Shown in pieces: positions 1 to 9,400 of a stretch of 15,131 nt of DNA. The notes under the pieces were generated by a model, which did no database searches, was not told where the DNA came from, and saw only the letters and a program-made list of their open reading frames with translations. Made by a program: the position numbers and the translations under genes. How positions within the stretch are numbered: the stretch's first letter is position 1; the number at the start of each line of letters is the position of its first letter. The DNA is from CAYOMP01 sp964405075 (lineage in GTDB: Bacteria; Bacillota; Clostridia; Lachnospirales; Lachnospiraceae), in the NCBI GenBank assembly GCA_964405075.1, contig CAYOMP010000055.1, forward strand, positions 1-15,131. The letters run 5' to 3'.

Positions 1-257
1 AACGGCACTTGTAAGCTGTTGCAGAAATTTTTTAAGCCCTCAAAGTTTTCGCTTCCACTTGTTTGGTCAATTGTAACGGCAATAAGTTCAAAATCTTCAC
101 CTGAAAATTTTTTAAATGCGCTCAATGCGGACAAAAGAGCAAGGCTGTCTTTTCCACCAGAAAGCCCAACGGCAATTTTATCGCCTTTTTCAATCATATT
201 GAATTTTTTTATTGCCTTTGTCATTCCAGAAATTATTTTTCTCATTTTATTTTCCAT
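1..257 (-). CDS. PP-loop ATPase, TtcA-like tRNA thiolation protein (5' end only)
   Basis: Only the first 85 codons are inside the window; the gene continues past its left edge. The protein starts MENKMRKIISGMTKAIKKF and has the PP-loop ATP-binding motif SGGKDS at about residues 34-39, followed by a hydrophobic strand (ELIAVTID) as expected of a Rossmann-like N-type ATP pyrophosphatase. The N-terminal layout, a helix and then KGDKIAVGLSGGKDSLALL, is that of the TtcA/TtuA/Ncs6 group, which adenylates tRNA bases for 2-thiolation (TtcA acts on C32). The CxxC motifs needed to place it firmly would lie beyond the window. The ATG has no recognisable Shine-Dalgarno sequence: the bases before it are almost pure A/T with a T-run, unlike the other genes here. 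It begins 23 nt after the stop of a truncated uvrA, so this segment may come from elsewhere in the genome or from another genome. Confidence 0.75.
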   Translation of the reverse strand, partial: MENKMRKIISGMTKAIKKFNMIEKGDKIAVGLSGGKDSLALLSALSAFKKFSGEDFELIAVTIDQTSGSENFEGLKNFCNSLQVP

Positions 258-280
258 AATAAAAAAATACTAAAAAAATA

Positions 281-1624
281 TTATTTTTGCAAGTTTTTAA
301 TAGAAAGTGACGTAATCTCATATATATTCTTATCTCCCACCGTTACAGCCAAAGATTCCTTCTTAAGTCTCTGACCACCACATTCATGACAAGGTGTAAT
401 ACTCATAAAAGATTCATATTCCTGCTTAGACGCCTCTGAAAAAGTTTCCTTATATCTTCTCTCTACATTCTTAATTAATCCTTCAAAGGCAACATCATAG
501 ATTCCTTCTCCACGTTGTCCCTTATAATAGACCTTTACTTCATGTCCATTAGTTCCATGTAACAATATATCCTTAATATTCTCTGGATAATCTTCAAATG
601 GTGTATCTAAGCTAAAATTATATTCTTTGGCTAATGCATCAAGAATAGCTCTGGTATAACTTTTCTTATCAGTACATGATTGCCATCCAAGCACTACTAT
701 TGCACCATCCGCTATACTTATACTTTTATCAGGAATCATTAAGTCAACATCAAATTCCATTTTGTATCCCAGACCAAAACATACAGGACAAGCACCAAAT
801 GGGTTATTAAACGAAAAACTTCTAGGTTCAACTTCGTCTATGCTAATTCCACAATCTGGACATGAAAAACTCTGGCTGAAATTAAGAGTTTCACCATCCA
901 CAACATCTACAGCCATTAATCCATCAGATAATTTCATAACCGTTTCTATAGAATCAGTTAATCTTTTTTCAATACCTTCTTTTACAACCAGACGATCTAC
1001 TACTATCTCAATATTATGCTTTTTATTTTTATCTAATTTAATCTCCTCAGATAATTCATATTGATTTCCATCAACAATCACACGAACATATCCACTCTTT
1101 TTTGCCTTTTCAAAAAGCTTCGCATGTTCTCCTTTTCTTCCTCGAACCACTGGTGCAAGTAACATAATCTTAGTTCGTTCTGGTAATCCCATAATATAAT
1201 CTACCATCTGGTCAACAGTCTGCTTCTTTATCTCTTTTCCACAGCAAGGACAATGAGGAGTACCAATCCTGGCATACAATAATCTGAAGTAGTCATATAT
1301 TTCAGTTACAGTACCTACAGTAGAACGAGGATTCCTATTAGTAGATTTCTGATCAATAGAAATGGCTGGTGATAAACCTTCTATCTTCTCTACATCGGGC
1401 TTTTCCATCTGTCCTAAAAACTGTCTTGCATATGAAGATAATGATTCCATATATCTTCTTTGTCCTTCTGCATATATTGTATCAAAAGCCAAGGATGACT
1501 TTCCAGAACCACTAAGACCTGTAAGAACAACAAACTCATCTCTAGGTATATCAACATCTATTCCTTTAAGGTTGTGCTCATTAGCCCCTCTAACCTTTAT
1601 ATATTTTCTTTCTTTTTTAGCCAT
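281..1624 (-). CDS. uvrA: UvrA excinuclease subunit A, N-terminal half only (3'-truncated)
   Basis: UvrA is the damage-recognition ATPase of nucleotide excision repair and loads UvrB onto lesions. Visible parts are the first Walker A (GLSGSGKSS, residues 36-44), the Q-loop region, a Cys pair in CPCCGK near 125-128, the zinc module with Cys255/258 and Cys279/282, and a CHECGG element near 416. The reading frame ends after EITSLSIKNLQK, residue 447, whereas family members are about 940 residues. The first ABC signature (LSGGEAQR), the first Walker B, and the whole second ABC half with its zinc finger are missing. No continuation exists in another frame, because an unrelated PP-loop gene starts within 24 nt. 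The start has a good ribosome binding site (GAGGT, 7 nt spacing), and the gene lies 14 nt after uvrB in one operon. As written the product could not hydrolyse ATP normally or act in repair. It is either a decayed gene or one half of an assembly join. Confidence 0.93.
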   Translation of the reverse strand: MAKKERKYIKVRGANEHNLKGIDVDIPRDEFVVLTGLSGSGKSSLAFDTIYAEGQRRYMESLSSYARQFLGQMEKPDVEKIEGLSPAISIDQKSTNRNPRSTVGTVTEIYDYFRLLYARIGTPHCPCCGKEIKKQTVDQMVDYIMGLPERTKIMLLAPVVRGRKGEHAKLFEKAKKSGYVRVIVDGNQYELSEEIKLDKNKKHNIEIVVDRLVVKEGIEKRLTDSIETVMKLSDGLMAVDVVDGETLNFSQSFSCPDCGISIDEVEPRSFSFNNPFGACPVCFGLGYKMEFDVDLMIPDKSISIADGAIVVLGWQSCTDKKSYTRAILDALAKEYNFSLDTPFEDYPENIKDILLHGTNGHEVKVYYKGQRGEGIYDVAFEGLIKNVERRYKETFSEASKQEYESFMSITPCHECGGQRLKKESLAVTVGDKNIYEITSLSIKNLQK

Positions 1625-1638
1625 ATCGTTACCTCATG

Positions 1639-3636
1639 TTATTCATCAAATTCTTGTAATTTCTGTTTTAATTCAACCATTTTATCTCTAAGTTCTGCTG
1701 CCATTTCAAAGTTAAGCTCTGCCGCAACCTTTTTCATTTGTTTCTCTATCTTAGCAATAAGCTTTTCCAAATCCTTCTTATTCATAGTATCCGGATCCTT
1801 AGTAAGTTCATACTCTTCCTTGGCAACTGATTTGGAAATACTAATTAAATCCCTGACTGCCTTTTGAATAGTTTTAGGAGTTATTCCATGCTCAGCATTA
1901 TATTTTTCCTGAATTTCTCTTCTTCTGTTAGTTTCACTAATAGCCTTGTCCATAGAATCAGTAATACTGTCTGCATACATAATAACTCGCCCCTCAGAGT
2001 TTCTCGCTGCTCGTCCAATAGTCTGAATAAGGGATGTTTCCGAACGAAGGAAACCTTCCTTATCTGCATCTAATATTGCTACCAGCGTAATTTCAGGAAT
2101 ATCAAGTCCCTCTCTAAGCAAGTTAATACCAACCAAAACATCAAATACATCCAGACGCATATCCCTAATAATCTCTGAACGTTCTAATGTATCAATATCC
2201 GAATGCAGATATTTAACTCGAATACCTACCTCACGCATATATTCTGTCAAATCCTCTGCCATTTTTTTAGTCAAAGTAGTAATAAGTACCTTATTATGAT
2301 TAGCTATTTCCTTCTTGACCTCTCCAATCAAATCATCTATCTGACCCTCTACAGGTCTGACATCCACCTTCGGGTCCAGCAATCCTGTAGGTCTGATGAT
2401 TTGCTCTGTTCGCAACAGTTCATGTTCTCTTTCATATACAGACGGTGTGGCTGATACAAATAACATTTGATTAATTTTACTTTCAAATTCCGAAAATTCT
2501 AATGGTCTATTATCCTTAGCAGAAGGCAATCTAAATCCATAATCTACTAATGTGCTTTTTCTGGATTGGTCACCGGCATACATTCCTCTAACCTGTGGAA
2601 TAGTAATATGTGACTCATCAAATATAATCAAAAAGTCATCTGGAAAATAGTCAATAAGTGTATATGGTGGCTGTCCAGGTTCTAACCCCGCCATATGTCT
2701 GGAATAGTTCTCAATTCCTGAACAAAAACCGGTTTCTCTAAGCATTTCTATATCAAAGTTAGTTCTCTCAGCTATTCTTTGTGCCTCTAATAATTTATCT
2801 TCACTTTTAAAATATTTGACACGTTCTTCTAATTCCTCTTCAATAGCCTTAGTAGCCTGTTTAATCTTCTCCTGTGGTACTACATAATGTGACGCTGGAA
2901 ATATAGCAATATGCTCTAATTCACTCAAGATTTCTCCAGTCAAAACATCAATTTCTCTGATTCTGTCAATTTCATCACCAAAGAACTCTACTCTAATAGC
3001 AGTATCCCCATAATCCGCCGGGAATATTTCTATTACATCGCCTTTTACCCTAAACGTACCACGTTTAAAGTCCATTTCATTTCTGGTATATTGACTGTCT
3101 ATTAATCTTTTAATTAATTCGTCTCTGTCCTTTTCCATACCTGGTCTTAGCGAAATCATCATTTTCTCGTAATCAACCGGTTCTCCCAGTCCATATATAC
3201 AAGAAACGCTTGATATAATTATTACATCCTTTCGCTCTATTAACGCTGCCGTTGCTGACAAACGTAACTTATCAATTTCTTCATTAATAGAAGAATCCTT
3301 TGCTATATATGTGTCAGTAGAAGGCACATAGGCCTCTGGCTGATAATAGTCGTAATAGGACACGAAATACTCTACAGCATTCTCTGGAAAGAACTCTTTG
3401 AATTCTCCATATAACTGTGCTGCTAATGTTTTATTATGAGCAATAATCAACGTTGGTTTGTTTAATGCTGCAATAATATTTGCCATAGTGAAGGTTTTAC
3501 CTGAACCGGTAACTCCAAGCAAGGTTTGAAATTGATTACCTTCTTTAAAACCGTCTACTAATTCTTGTATTGCCTGTGGCTGATCACCAGTTGGTGCATA
3601 TTCACTATGAAGTTTAAAAATTTGTTGTTCACCCAT
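1639..3636 (-). CDS. uvrB: UvrB excinuclease subunit B (complete)
   Basis: UvrB is the central helicase-like subunit of the UvrABC repair nuclease. It receives DNA from UvrA, verifies damage by inserting a beta-hairpin, and recruits UvrC. The 665-residue length is normal. Seen in order: Walker A GVTGSGKT (41-48); the beta-hairpin region with YYDYYQPEAY (94-103); the DESH Walker B box (340-343); SATP near 395; the C-terminal helicase lobe with the motif VI region QTIGRAARN; and a C-terminal UVR domain (about 620-660, ending KMVELKQKLQEFDE) that binds UvrC or UvrA. The start is preceded by GAGGAG. The gene is first of a two-gene operon with uvrA, 14 nt downstream, and sits behind an SOS box, so DNA-damage induction is expected. 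Nothing in it is broken, in contrast to uvrA. Confidence 0.98.
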   Translation of the reverse strand: MGEQQIFKLHSEYAPTGDQPQAIQELVDGFKEGNQFQTLLGVTGSGKTFTMANIIAALNKPTLIIAHNKTLAAQLYGEFKEFFPENAVEYFVSYYDYYQPEAYVPSTDTYIAKDSSINEEIDKLRLSATAALIERKDVIIISSVSCIYGLGEPVDYEKMMISLRPGMEKDRDELIKRLIDSQYTRNEMDFKRGTFRVKGDVIEIFPADYGDTAIRVEFFGDEIDRIREIDVLTGEILSELEHIAIFPASHYVVPQEKIKQATKAIEEELEERVKYFKSEDKLLEAQRIAERTNFDIEMLRETGFCSGIENYSRHMAGLEPGQPPYTLIDYFPDDFLIIFDESHITIPQVRGMYAGDQSRKSTLVDYGFRLPSAKDNRPLEFSEFESKINQMLFVSATPSVYEREHELLRTEQIIRPTGLLDPKVDVRPVEGQIDDLIGEVKKEIANHNKVLITTLTKKMAEDLTEYMREVGIRVKYLHSDIDTLERSEIIRDMRLDVFDVLVGINLLREGLDIPEITLVAILDADKEGFLRSETSLIQTIGRAARNSEGRVIMYADSITDSMDKAISETNRRREIQEKYNAEHGITPKTIQKAVRDLISISKSVAKEEYELTKDPDTMNKKDLEKLIAKIEKQMKKVAAELNFEMAAELRDKMVELKQKLQEFDE

Positions 3637-3662
3637 AAACTCTCCTCATTCCAAAGTCTTTC

Positions 3663-3691
3663 CGAATATATGTTCGCATATTTTTAGTATA
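3663..3691 (-). promoter_or_regulatory. uvrB promoter with LexA (SOS) box
   Basis: On the minus strand CGAACATATATTCG (3663-3676) matches the Gram-positive LexA/DinR box CGAAC-N4-GTTCG except for one base in the right half-site. Ten bases upstream is an extended -10 element, TGTTATACT (TATACT at 3686-3691). No good -35 hexamer lies 16-18 nt upstream, which is tolerable for an extended -10 promoter. The box would cover the transcription start, where LexA can block RNA polymerase. It lies 27 nt upstream of the uvrB start codon. Confidence 0.8.
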
Positions 3692-3710
3692 ACATATTTT
3701 TCACAAAAGT

Positions 3711-3764
3711 ATAGGGGCAAATTAAAATTGAAAAAATAAATTTATCAATTTAACTTGCCCCTAT
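3711..3764 (-). terminator. Hairpin terminator after trpB2
   Basis: A long inverted repeat: ATAGGGGCAA at one end pairs with TTGCCCCTAT at the other, extended by an AT-rich inner stem with one mismatch and one bulge, around a loop of about 15 nt. It begins 22 nt after the trpB2 stop. The T-run after it on the minus strand is short (ACTTTTG), so termination may be leaky. It ends just upstream of the uvrB promoter and may insulate the SOS operon. Confidence 0.6.
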
Positions 3765-3786
3765 ATTATGGGTCATTTATATATTA

Positions 3787-5157
3787 CTAATCCACTTTAG
3801 GTAACTGATTTAAAGATTTTGCCAATTCCTCATCAGTTGGAATATAATCACTCATCTCTCCATCATTATATCTTTGATAAGCTACCATATCAAAATATCC
3901 TGTTCCAGTTAAACCAAACACAATATTCTTTGCTTCGCCTGTTTCCTTACATTTCAATGCTTCATCAATTGCAACTTTAATTGCATGACTACTTTCAGGT
4001 GCCGGTAAAATTCCCTCTACCCTTGCAAAAGTTTCCGCTGCTTTAAATACCTCTGTCTGTTCAACACTTCTTGCCTCAATAAGTCCCTGATCATATAATT
4101 CAGAAACAGTTGAACTCATACCATGATAACGAAGGCCTCCAGCATGGTTTGCTGATGGAATAAATCCACTTCCAAGAGTATACATTTTAGCCAATGGACA
4201 TACCTTTCCAGTATCACAGAAATCATATGCATATGCACCTCTTGTAAGACTTGGACATGATGCAGGCTCAACAGCGATTAACTTGTAATCAGCTTCTCCT
4301 CTTAAAATTTCTCCCGCAAATGGTGAAATCAAACCACCAAGATTTGAACCACCTCCTGCACAACCTATAATCATGTCTGCCTTTACACCATACTTATCAA
4401 GTGCAGCCTTTGCTTCAAGACCAATAATTGACTGGTGAAGAAGAACCTGTGAAAGTACTGAACCTAATACATATCTGTAGCCTTCCTGGCTTGTTGCAGC
4501 CTCTACTGCTTCAGAAATGGCACAACCAAGACTTCCTGTTGTTCCTGGAAATTCTTCATTAATTTTTCTTCCAACATTTGTGTTCATTGAAGGTGAAGGT
4601 GTAACCTTAGCACCGTATGTACGCATTACTTCACGTCTGAAAGGCTTCTGCTCATATGAACATTTAACCATATATACCTGACAATCCAAATCGAAATATG
4701 AACACGCCATAGAAAGTGCAGTTCCCCACTGACCTGCTCCAGTTTCTGTTGTAACACCTTTTAAGCCCTGCTGTTTAGCATAGTAAGCCTGAGCAATTGC
4801 AGAGTTTAATTTGTGACTGCCTGATGTATTATTTCCTTCAAATTTGTAATAAATATGTGCAGGTGTTCCAAGCTTTTTCTCTAAACAATATGCTCTAACC
4901 AATGGTGATGGACGATACATTTTATAAAAATCACGAATTTCCTGTGGAATATCAAAGTAAGCTGTTGTATCATCTAATTCCTGTTTTGCAAGTTCTTCAC
5001 AAAAAATTCCTGATAACTCCTCTACGGTAACTGGTTTTAAAGTACCAGGATTCAAAATTGGTTCAGGTTTCTTTTTCATATCTGCACGAACATTATACCA
5101 TTTTTTTGGCATCTCCTGTTCTTCTAAATAAATTTTGTAAGGTATTTTCTTATCCAT
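3787..5157 (-). CDS. trpB: TrpB2-type tryptophan synthase beta chain (stand-alone)
   Basis: A PLP-dependent enzyme that joins indole and serine to make tryptophan. The 456-residue length and N-terminal extension (PKKWYNVRADM, then TLKPVTVEEL) mark the TrpB2/TrpB-like branch rather than the roughly 400-residue TrpB1. Visible residues are the PLP-binding Lys116 in GSHKLNSA, the active-site Glu in TETGAGQWG (137-145), and the phosphate-binding loop GGGSNLGG (268-275). HAGGLRYHGMS near 335-345 is also typical of this branch. No trpA or other trp gene is in the window. TrpB2 enzymes generally bind TrpA weakly or not at all, so this one may salvage indole or act as a second copy. The start has an AAGGAG site. 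A tryptophan T-box leader precedes it, so expression should rise when tRNA-Trp is uncharged. The gene is monocistronic, with a hairpin terminator after it. Confidence 0.95.
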   Translation of the reverse strand: MDKKIPYKIYLEEQEMPKKWYNVRADMKKKPEPILNPGTLKPVTVEELSGIFCEELAKQELDDTTAYFDIPQEIRDFYKMYRPSPLVRAYCLEKKLGTPAHIYYKFEGNNTSGSHKLNSAIAQAYYAKQQGLKGVTTETGAGQWGTALSMACSYFDLDCQVYMVKCSYEQKPFRREVMRTYGAKVTPSPSMNTNVGRKINEEFPGTTGSLGCAISEAVEAATSQEGYRYVLGSVLSQVLLHQSIIGLEAKAALDKYGVKADMIIGCAGGGSNLGGLISPFAGEILRGEADYKLIAVEPASCPSLTRGAYAYDFCDTGKVCPLAKMYTLGSGFIPSANHAGGLRYHGMSSTVSELYDQGLIEARSVEQTEVFKAAETFARVEGILPAPESSHAIKVAIDEALKCKETGEAKNIVFGLTGTGYFDMVAYQRYNDGEMSDYIPTDEELAKSLNQLPKVD

Positions 5158-5189
5158 TACTATACTCTCCTTTTTTCCCTTATTAAACT

Positions 5190-5228
5190 AAAAAAACCCT
5201 TATCCCATCACTATAATAGGACAAGGGT
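5190..5228 (-). terminator. T-box-controlled intrinsic terminator
   Basis: On the minus strand ACCCTTGTCC pairs with GGGATAAGGGT around a short loop and is followed by seven T. The only imperfection in the stem is a G-U pair. Its left arm lies just after the T-box core, so it is mutually exclusive with the antiterminator that uncharged tRNA-Trp would stabilise. It sits about 33 nt before the trpB2 start codon. Confidence 0.9.
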
Positions 5229-5460
5229 AAATCATACCTCTGCGGTGCCACCTAACTTCATTAAAAAATGCGCTCTGCCATGTACCAACATACATTCCCT
5301 GCTATAACGTGCAGACACGTCGCCCCTACTTGCACAATCCACTTTCAGTTTGCCCTCACAGAACCATTCCCCAATCTTCCCATTACCACAATTCCACCAT
5401 CTGCAGCTCTCTGTAAATCTTTCAAAAGGGTACTATTCCCGCTCATAGGTTTTTCTAACT
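5190..5460 (-). promoter_or_regulatory. Tryptophan T-box leader upstream of trpB2
   Basis: T-box RNAs read the charging state of one tRNA. On the minus strand the ordered landmarks are: AGAGAG of stem I (5407-5412); the distal GGTGGAA element (5392-5398); a specifier region GGGAATGGTTCTGTGAG with the codon UGG (Trp) at 5364-5366; the T-box core AGGTGGCACCGC (5242-5253); and an overlapping terminator (5190-5228). The core carries UGGC (5247-5250). C in the fourth position pairs with discriminator G73, which bacterial tRNA-Trp has, so specifier and acceptor site agree independently. The base after the specifier is U rather than the usual purine. The start of the transcript near 5460 is inferred from the promoter. 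Confidence 0.93.
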
Positions 5461-5466
5461 ATACTT

Positions 5467-5495
5467 AATCTAACCGATTTTTCTAATTATGTCAA
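5467..5495 (-). promoter_or_regulatory. Promoter of the T-box/trpB2 transcript
   Basis: The minus strand reads TTGACA (perfect -35, 5490-5495), a 17-nt spacer, then TAGATT (-10, 5467-5472). It lies immediately before the first T-box elements, as expected for a housekeeping sigma factor promoter driving the leader. Confidence 0.8.
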
Positions 5496-5672
5496 GAAAT
5501 TTTCCATACATATAAAACCACGCATAAATATAATCTATATATTTAGTCTGCTTTCACAGTCAAATATACAGGTCATATTAAATAATATATGTAGTAAATT
5601 ATAACTTACGCTTATACGAATTCAACCCTCAAGTTTTTCAAGCAAATCTTGAAAAACTGTGTGTAATCTATT
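5496..5672. other. Intergenic region between response regulator and trpB2 leader
   Basis: This AT-rich stretch contains no convincing reading frame. The only clear structure is an 11-bp perfect inverted repeat, AGTTTTTCAAG-caaat-CTTGAAAAACT (5632-5658), 14 nt after the response regulator stop. It could end the kinase/regulator transcript, although no T-run follows on the minus strand, so it may instead protect the 3' end. Nothing else stands out. Confidence 0.5.
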
Positions 5673-6449
5673 TTACAATGACTTCCAATTACCTCTAAAT
5701 ATATCCTCAATTGCCTCCAACAGCTTTTCTCTTTTTGGTGGTTTTAAAAAGTATCCTGCCGGATTTAATTTAAGTACTGCCTCAATATGGTCTTTATCAG
5801 CAACTCCTGTAAGAAAAACAACTGGAATATCTTTTATTTCTTCATCTTCCCTTATCATTTCCAGCATCATTCTTCCGTCACATTCAGGCATATCATAATC
5901 CAATAATATCAAATCAGGACAACTCTTCTTAATCGCCTTCATTGCCTGTTTTCCTGACGTTGCAACTGACACATCATATCTTAATTCCAGTATTGCCTTC
6001 ATACTTCTTAAAGTAAGTGCGCTATCGTCCACTACCAGAACCTGTTTTCTTCTTCTATTTGGTCGGTTACTTTCCCATGTATTACCTCCACCCATTCTCA
6101 GAATTTCACTACACTTGTTAAATAGTGCTTCAGTGCTTACCGGCCGTATTAAATACTTGAACTGATTTCCTTCATAATTCTTTTTATATTTTCTACATCC
6201 CTCTTCAGTTCCTAAAACAAGAACTGGAACGCTCTCATAAGACTCACAAAGCTCATCAAAAATCTTTACATCAATATCTTCCAATTCCGATGCACATACC
6301 AAAACCATATCAGGCTTTACGATTTTCATCATCCCCTGTACCATTTCTAAATCGGCTGCACATATCTGCACATTGTATTTTCCAGACAAACTTTCATGCA
6401 AATCCTGAACGGACTTGTTTAGTTTTCCTATTACTAATATTTTCTTCAT
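5673..6449 (-). CDS. Two-receiver response regulator (one degenerate, one intact REC), no output domain
   Basis: This 258-residue cytosolic protein holds two receiver domains joined by a short basic linker (NRPNRRRK, 128-135). The C-terminal domain has a full phospho-acceptor site: Asp141/Asp142 in VVDDS, the phosphorylated Asp184 in LLDYDMPECDG, Thr214 and Lys236 in FLKPP. The N-terminal domain (about 3-115) keeps the fold pattern, but the acidic pair is replaced (VIGK), the acceptor Asp is Cys52 (PDMVLVC), and the conserved Lys is Arg102. It is therefore a pseudo-receiver. No DNA-binding, GGDEF or other output domain follows, so signalling probably passes by protein contact, as with CheY- or Spo0F-like relays. 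The start lies 1 bp after the hybrid kinase stop, behind GGAAGGTG, so the two are translationally coupled and are almost certainly partners. Confidence 0.92.
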   Translation of the reverse strand: MKKILVIGKLNKSVQDLHESLSGKYNVQICAADLEMVQGMMKIVKPDMVLVCASELEDIDVKIFDELCESYESVPVLVLGTEEGCRKYKKNYEGNQFKYLIRPVSTEALFNKCSEILRMGGGNTWESNRPNRRRKQVLVVDDSALTLRSMKAILELRYDVSVATSGKQAMKAIKKSCPDLILLDYDMPECDGRMMLEMIREDEEIKDIPVVFLTGVADKDHIEAVLKLNPAGYFLKPPKREKLLEAIEDIFRGNWKSL

Positions 6450-6450
6450 A

Positions 6451-9400
6451 TTAAATCACACCTTCCTCAATCCTTGTTCTGATCTCTTCTGCCAACATAA
6501 ACACTTTTTTATGATCCAAATCTGTTACGGCCCCACTTAACAGCTCTATTAATATCTGTATATCATTAGAATATTTATATTCTCTAAGCTGATTCATAGT
6601 CCTATCTGCAGTATCAATGTCCATATCATCCATGGCTACTATCAATACCTCACAAAGATTATTGATTACTGAAATATCCTCTATATCTTTCTTTTCATCT
6701 TCTTTTATGCACACCTTTAGTTTTTCCTTATATTCTCGCCACTCTTCTAAGAAAATACCCGTCATGCCTTCAATAATTTCCATTTTGCCATCTCTTGCAG
6801 CATATTCTAATGTTTTTGCCATACCACTTAACATTACTGCACCAATCATTGCGGCTGAACTTTTCATTGCATGAACTTTAATACGATACAGTTCGATTTC
6901 ATTTCCACCATTTTCAATTTGCTCAAAACAATCTTCCAAATAATTTGCCTCTATATCTATCATTCTGTAGAAATCCCGTACAGTATCCAATAATAATTTT
7001 TTATCTGATAAATTATTCAAAGCATAATTCCAGTCAATACCATCTATATCAGGCAATTCTTCATCGTTTATAATTGTAAAGAACTGAGCCTCTATCCTTT
7101 TGTTATCTTTCTCTTCTACTCTGGTTTCCTTAAGAATTTTTTCCTTTGGAAGGAACTGTACAATCATTTTCTCTAATTTATCAGGCTTTATTGGCTTTGA
7201 TATAAAATCATCAAATCCTTCTGACATATACATTTCCTTTGCACCTGCTATTGCGTTGGCTGTTAATGCTATAACAGGAATCCCATTGCAAAGATGGTCT
7301 GTCTCTTCCTTTATATGATGTAAGGTTTCTATTCCATCCATTTCAGGCATCATATGGTCTAAAAATATCAAGTCAAATTTTTTCTCACGTATTTTTTCCA
7401 AACATTTTCTTCCACTACTTGCCTCATCAATTTTGGTCTTTGTTTCCTTCAAAAGATTTATAAATACCTTGCGGTTGATTGCATTATCATCAACCACTAA
7501 AATTTCTGCCTCAGGTGCTACAAATGTTGCCGCATAATTGTATTCCATAGGTAGTCGGCGTATTCGCTCTTCTAAATTACCTATAGGCTCACGATTAATA
7601 ATCTTTTGTTCCAGTTCAAAAGAGAATTTAGAACCTTTCCCATATTGACTTTCCACATTCAAACGGCTACCCATCATTTCCAGCAACTGCATAGTAATAT
7701 TCATTCCCAAACCGCTACCTTCAATGTCACGATTTCTCTTTTCTTCAATTCTCTCAAACTCTTCATACAGCTTTGAAATATCTTCCTCTTTAATACCTAT
7801 TCCTGTATCTTCAACAGCAAATTCAAGTAATACTGTATCTTTTTGCAACTTTCCTTTTACCGTAAGAGTAACACTTCCTTTGTGAGTATATTTCACGGCA
7901 TTTGTAAGTAAATTAAGTAATATCTGACGTATTCTTACCTCATCTCCAAATAATTTGAACGGAAGAGTCTGTTCCACAAATATATTCATTTCCAAATCTT
8001 TTGCCTGTGCTTTAATCAAAATCATATTTACAATATCATTTAGCATACTGCTAAAATCATATTCCACAGGAATAATCTCCATTTTGCCAGATTCAATTTT
8101 TGAGAAATCCAAAATATCATTAATCAAAGATAGCAACGTCTGTCCTGCATTTTGTATATCAATTGCATATTCTTTAATCTGAGTATCTTCACACTCTCGC
8201 AAAATTATTGCATCCATACCAAGAATTGAATTAATTGGCGTCCTTATTTCGTGTGACATACGAGCAAGAAATCTTCCCTTTGATTCGTTAGACAACACCG
8301 CCTGCTGCTTTTCTTTTTCTATATTTAGTACATCATTTATTGTATTAATAGAAGAAATAATTAGTAGAAATACTAGTCCAAGTGCCACCATGGAACCATT
8401 AAATGGAATCGTCCTTTGAAAATACATAATAATCTGTATAATAGCTGTCAGGGACACACCTAATATTCCAATTGCTACCAAACGGTATTCCTTTATATAT
8501 CCCCTGCATATGTCCGCAATTATAGTCATTCCCATTATTCCAACTGATATAACGCATACAATGGACATTATTGTTATAGTATCTGCAAAATCAATTTTGT
8601 TCGTTATATGTAATATTGTACAAATAAAAAAATCTATTATACACACTGTTCCTGACACCAAATAAAAGATTTGGTATCTTTCATTTTGAATTCCATTCAA
8701 GTAAAACATAAATGGAAGTGCCATAAGCATAATCATAAAAAATGTCATATCACTGATTACTGATACATTTTGAAAGGCAATTTGGCGAAATACCGAATTG
8801 GCAAGTAGCCATATAGCCGCTAACAAAATGCCCCATCCCAAATATTCCAATTCCATTTTTTTATGATAACATAGACGTAAAGCAATACTTCCACCAATAC
8901 TTATAACCCCAAGGAATATCATAAAAAGACCAATTACCATCTCAGCACCATGTTGTCTTAGAAAATAAAACCAAATTCCTAATCTGTCGCCTAAATAAAT
9001 TGAATGAATTATTCCTGAGTATGAAGAATCAGTCTGTGTTTCCAAAGTAACTACTTTTCCTGAGTCTTCCAAATCAAGTTTGAAAAAAACATATGTTACC
9101 GCACTGGTTTTTCCAAAGGCTCTTGTATCCTTTGTGGAATAAGTCTTCCTAAGCACTCCATCAACATATATATTCATCTCCTGTTTAGAACTTCTAAAAC
9201 ATAAATATTCATGTCCATCCAGGTTATTTGGAAGCACATTTTCTATAGTCACAACTTCATTTCTTTCTGCATCACATTTTGCAGGCACTTCTATAGGAAT
9301 CCTGCTGCCATCATCTTTTACCCATACCCAGCCCTTTGTATATGCCTCGAACTGTTTATCTTCAATATTTTCTGAAGGTAAAAATATTTCGCCAAAAATC

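Noticed and set aside
19..273. Plus-strand 84-codon frame at the left edge
   Set aside because: The opposite strand encodes a clear PP-loop ATPase (SGGKDS); the plus frame is its shadow.
762..1064. Plus-strand open frames across uvrA, uvrB, the kinase and other genes (for example 762-1064, 1362-1691, 2203-2454, 7955-8182)
   Set aside because: They are antisense shadows of strongly conserved minus-strand proteins, with low-complexity Ser/Ile/Phe-rich translations.
5268..5468. Plus-strand open frame of 66 codons between trpB2 and the response regulator
   Set aside because: It lies antisense to the T-box leader, whose conserved elements explain the sequence; no ribosome binding site.
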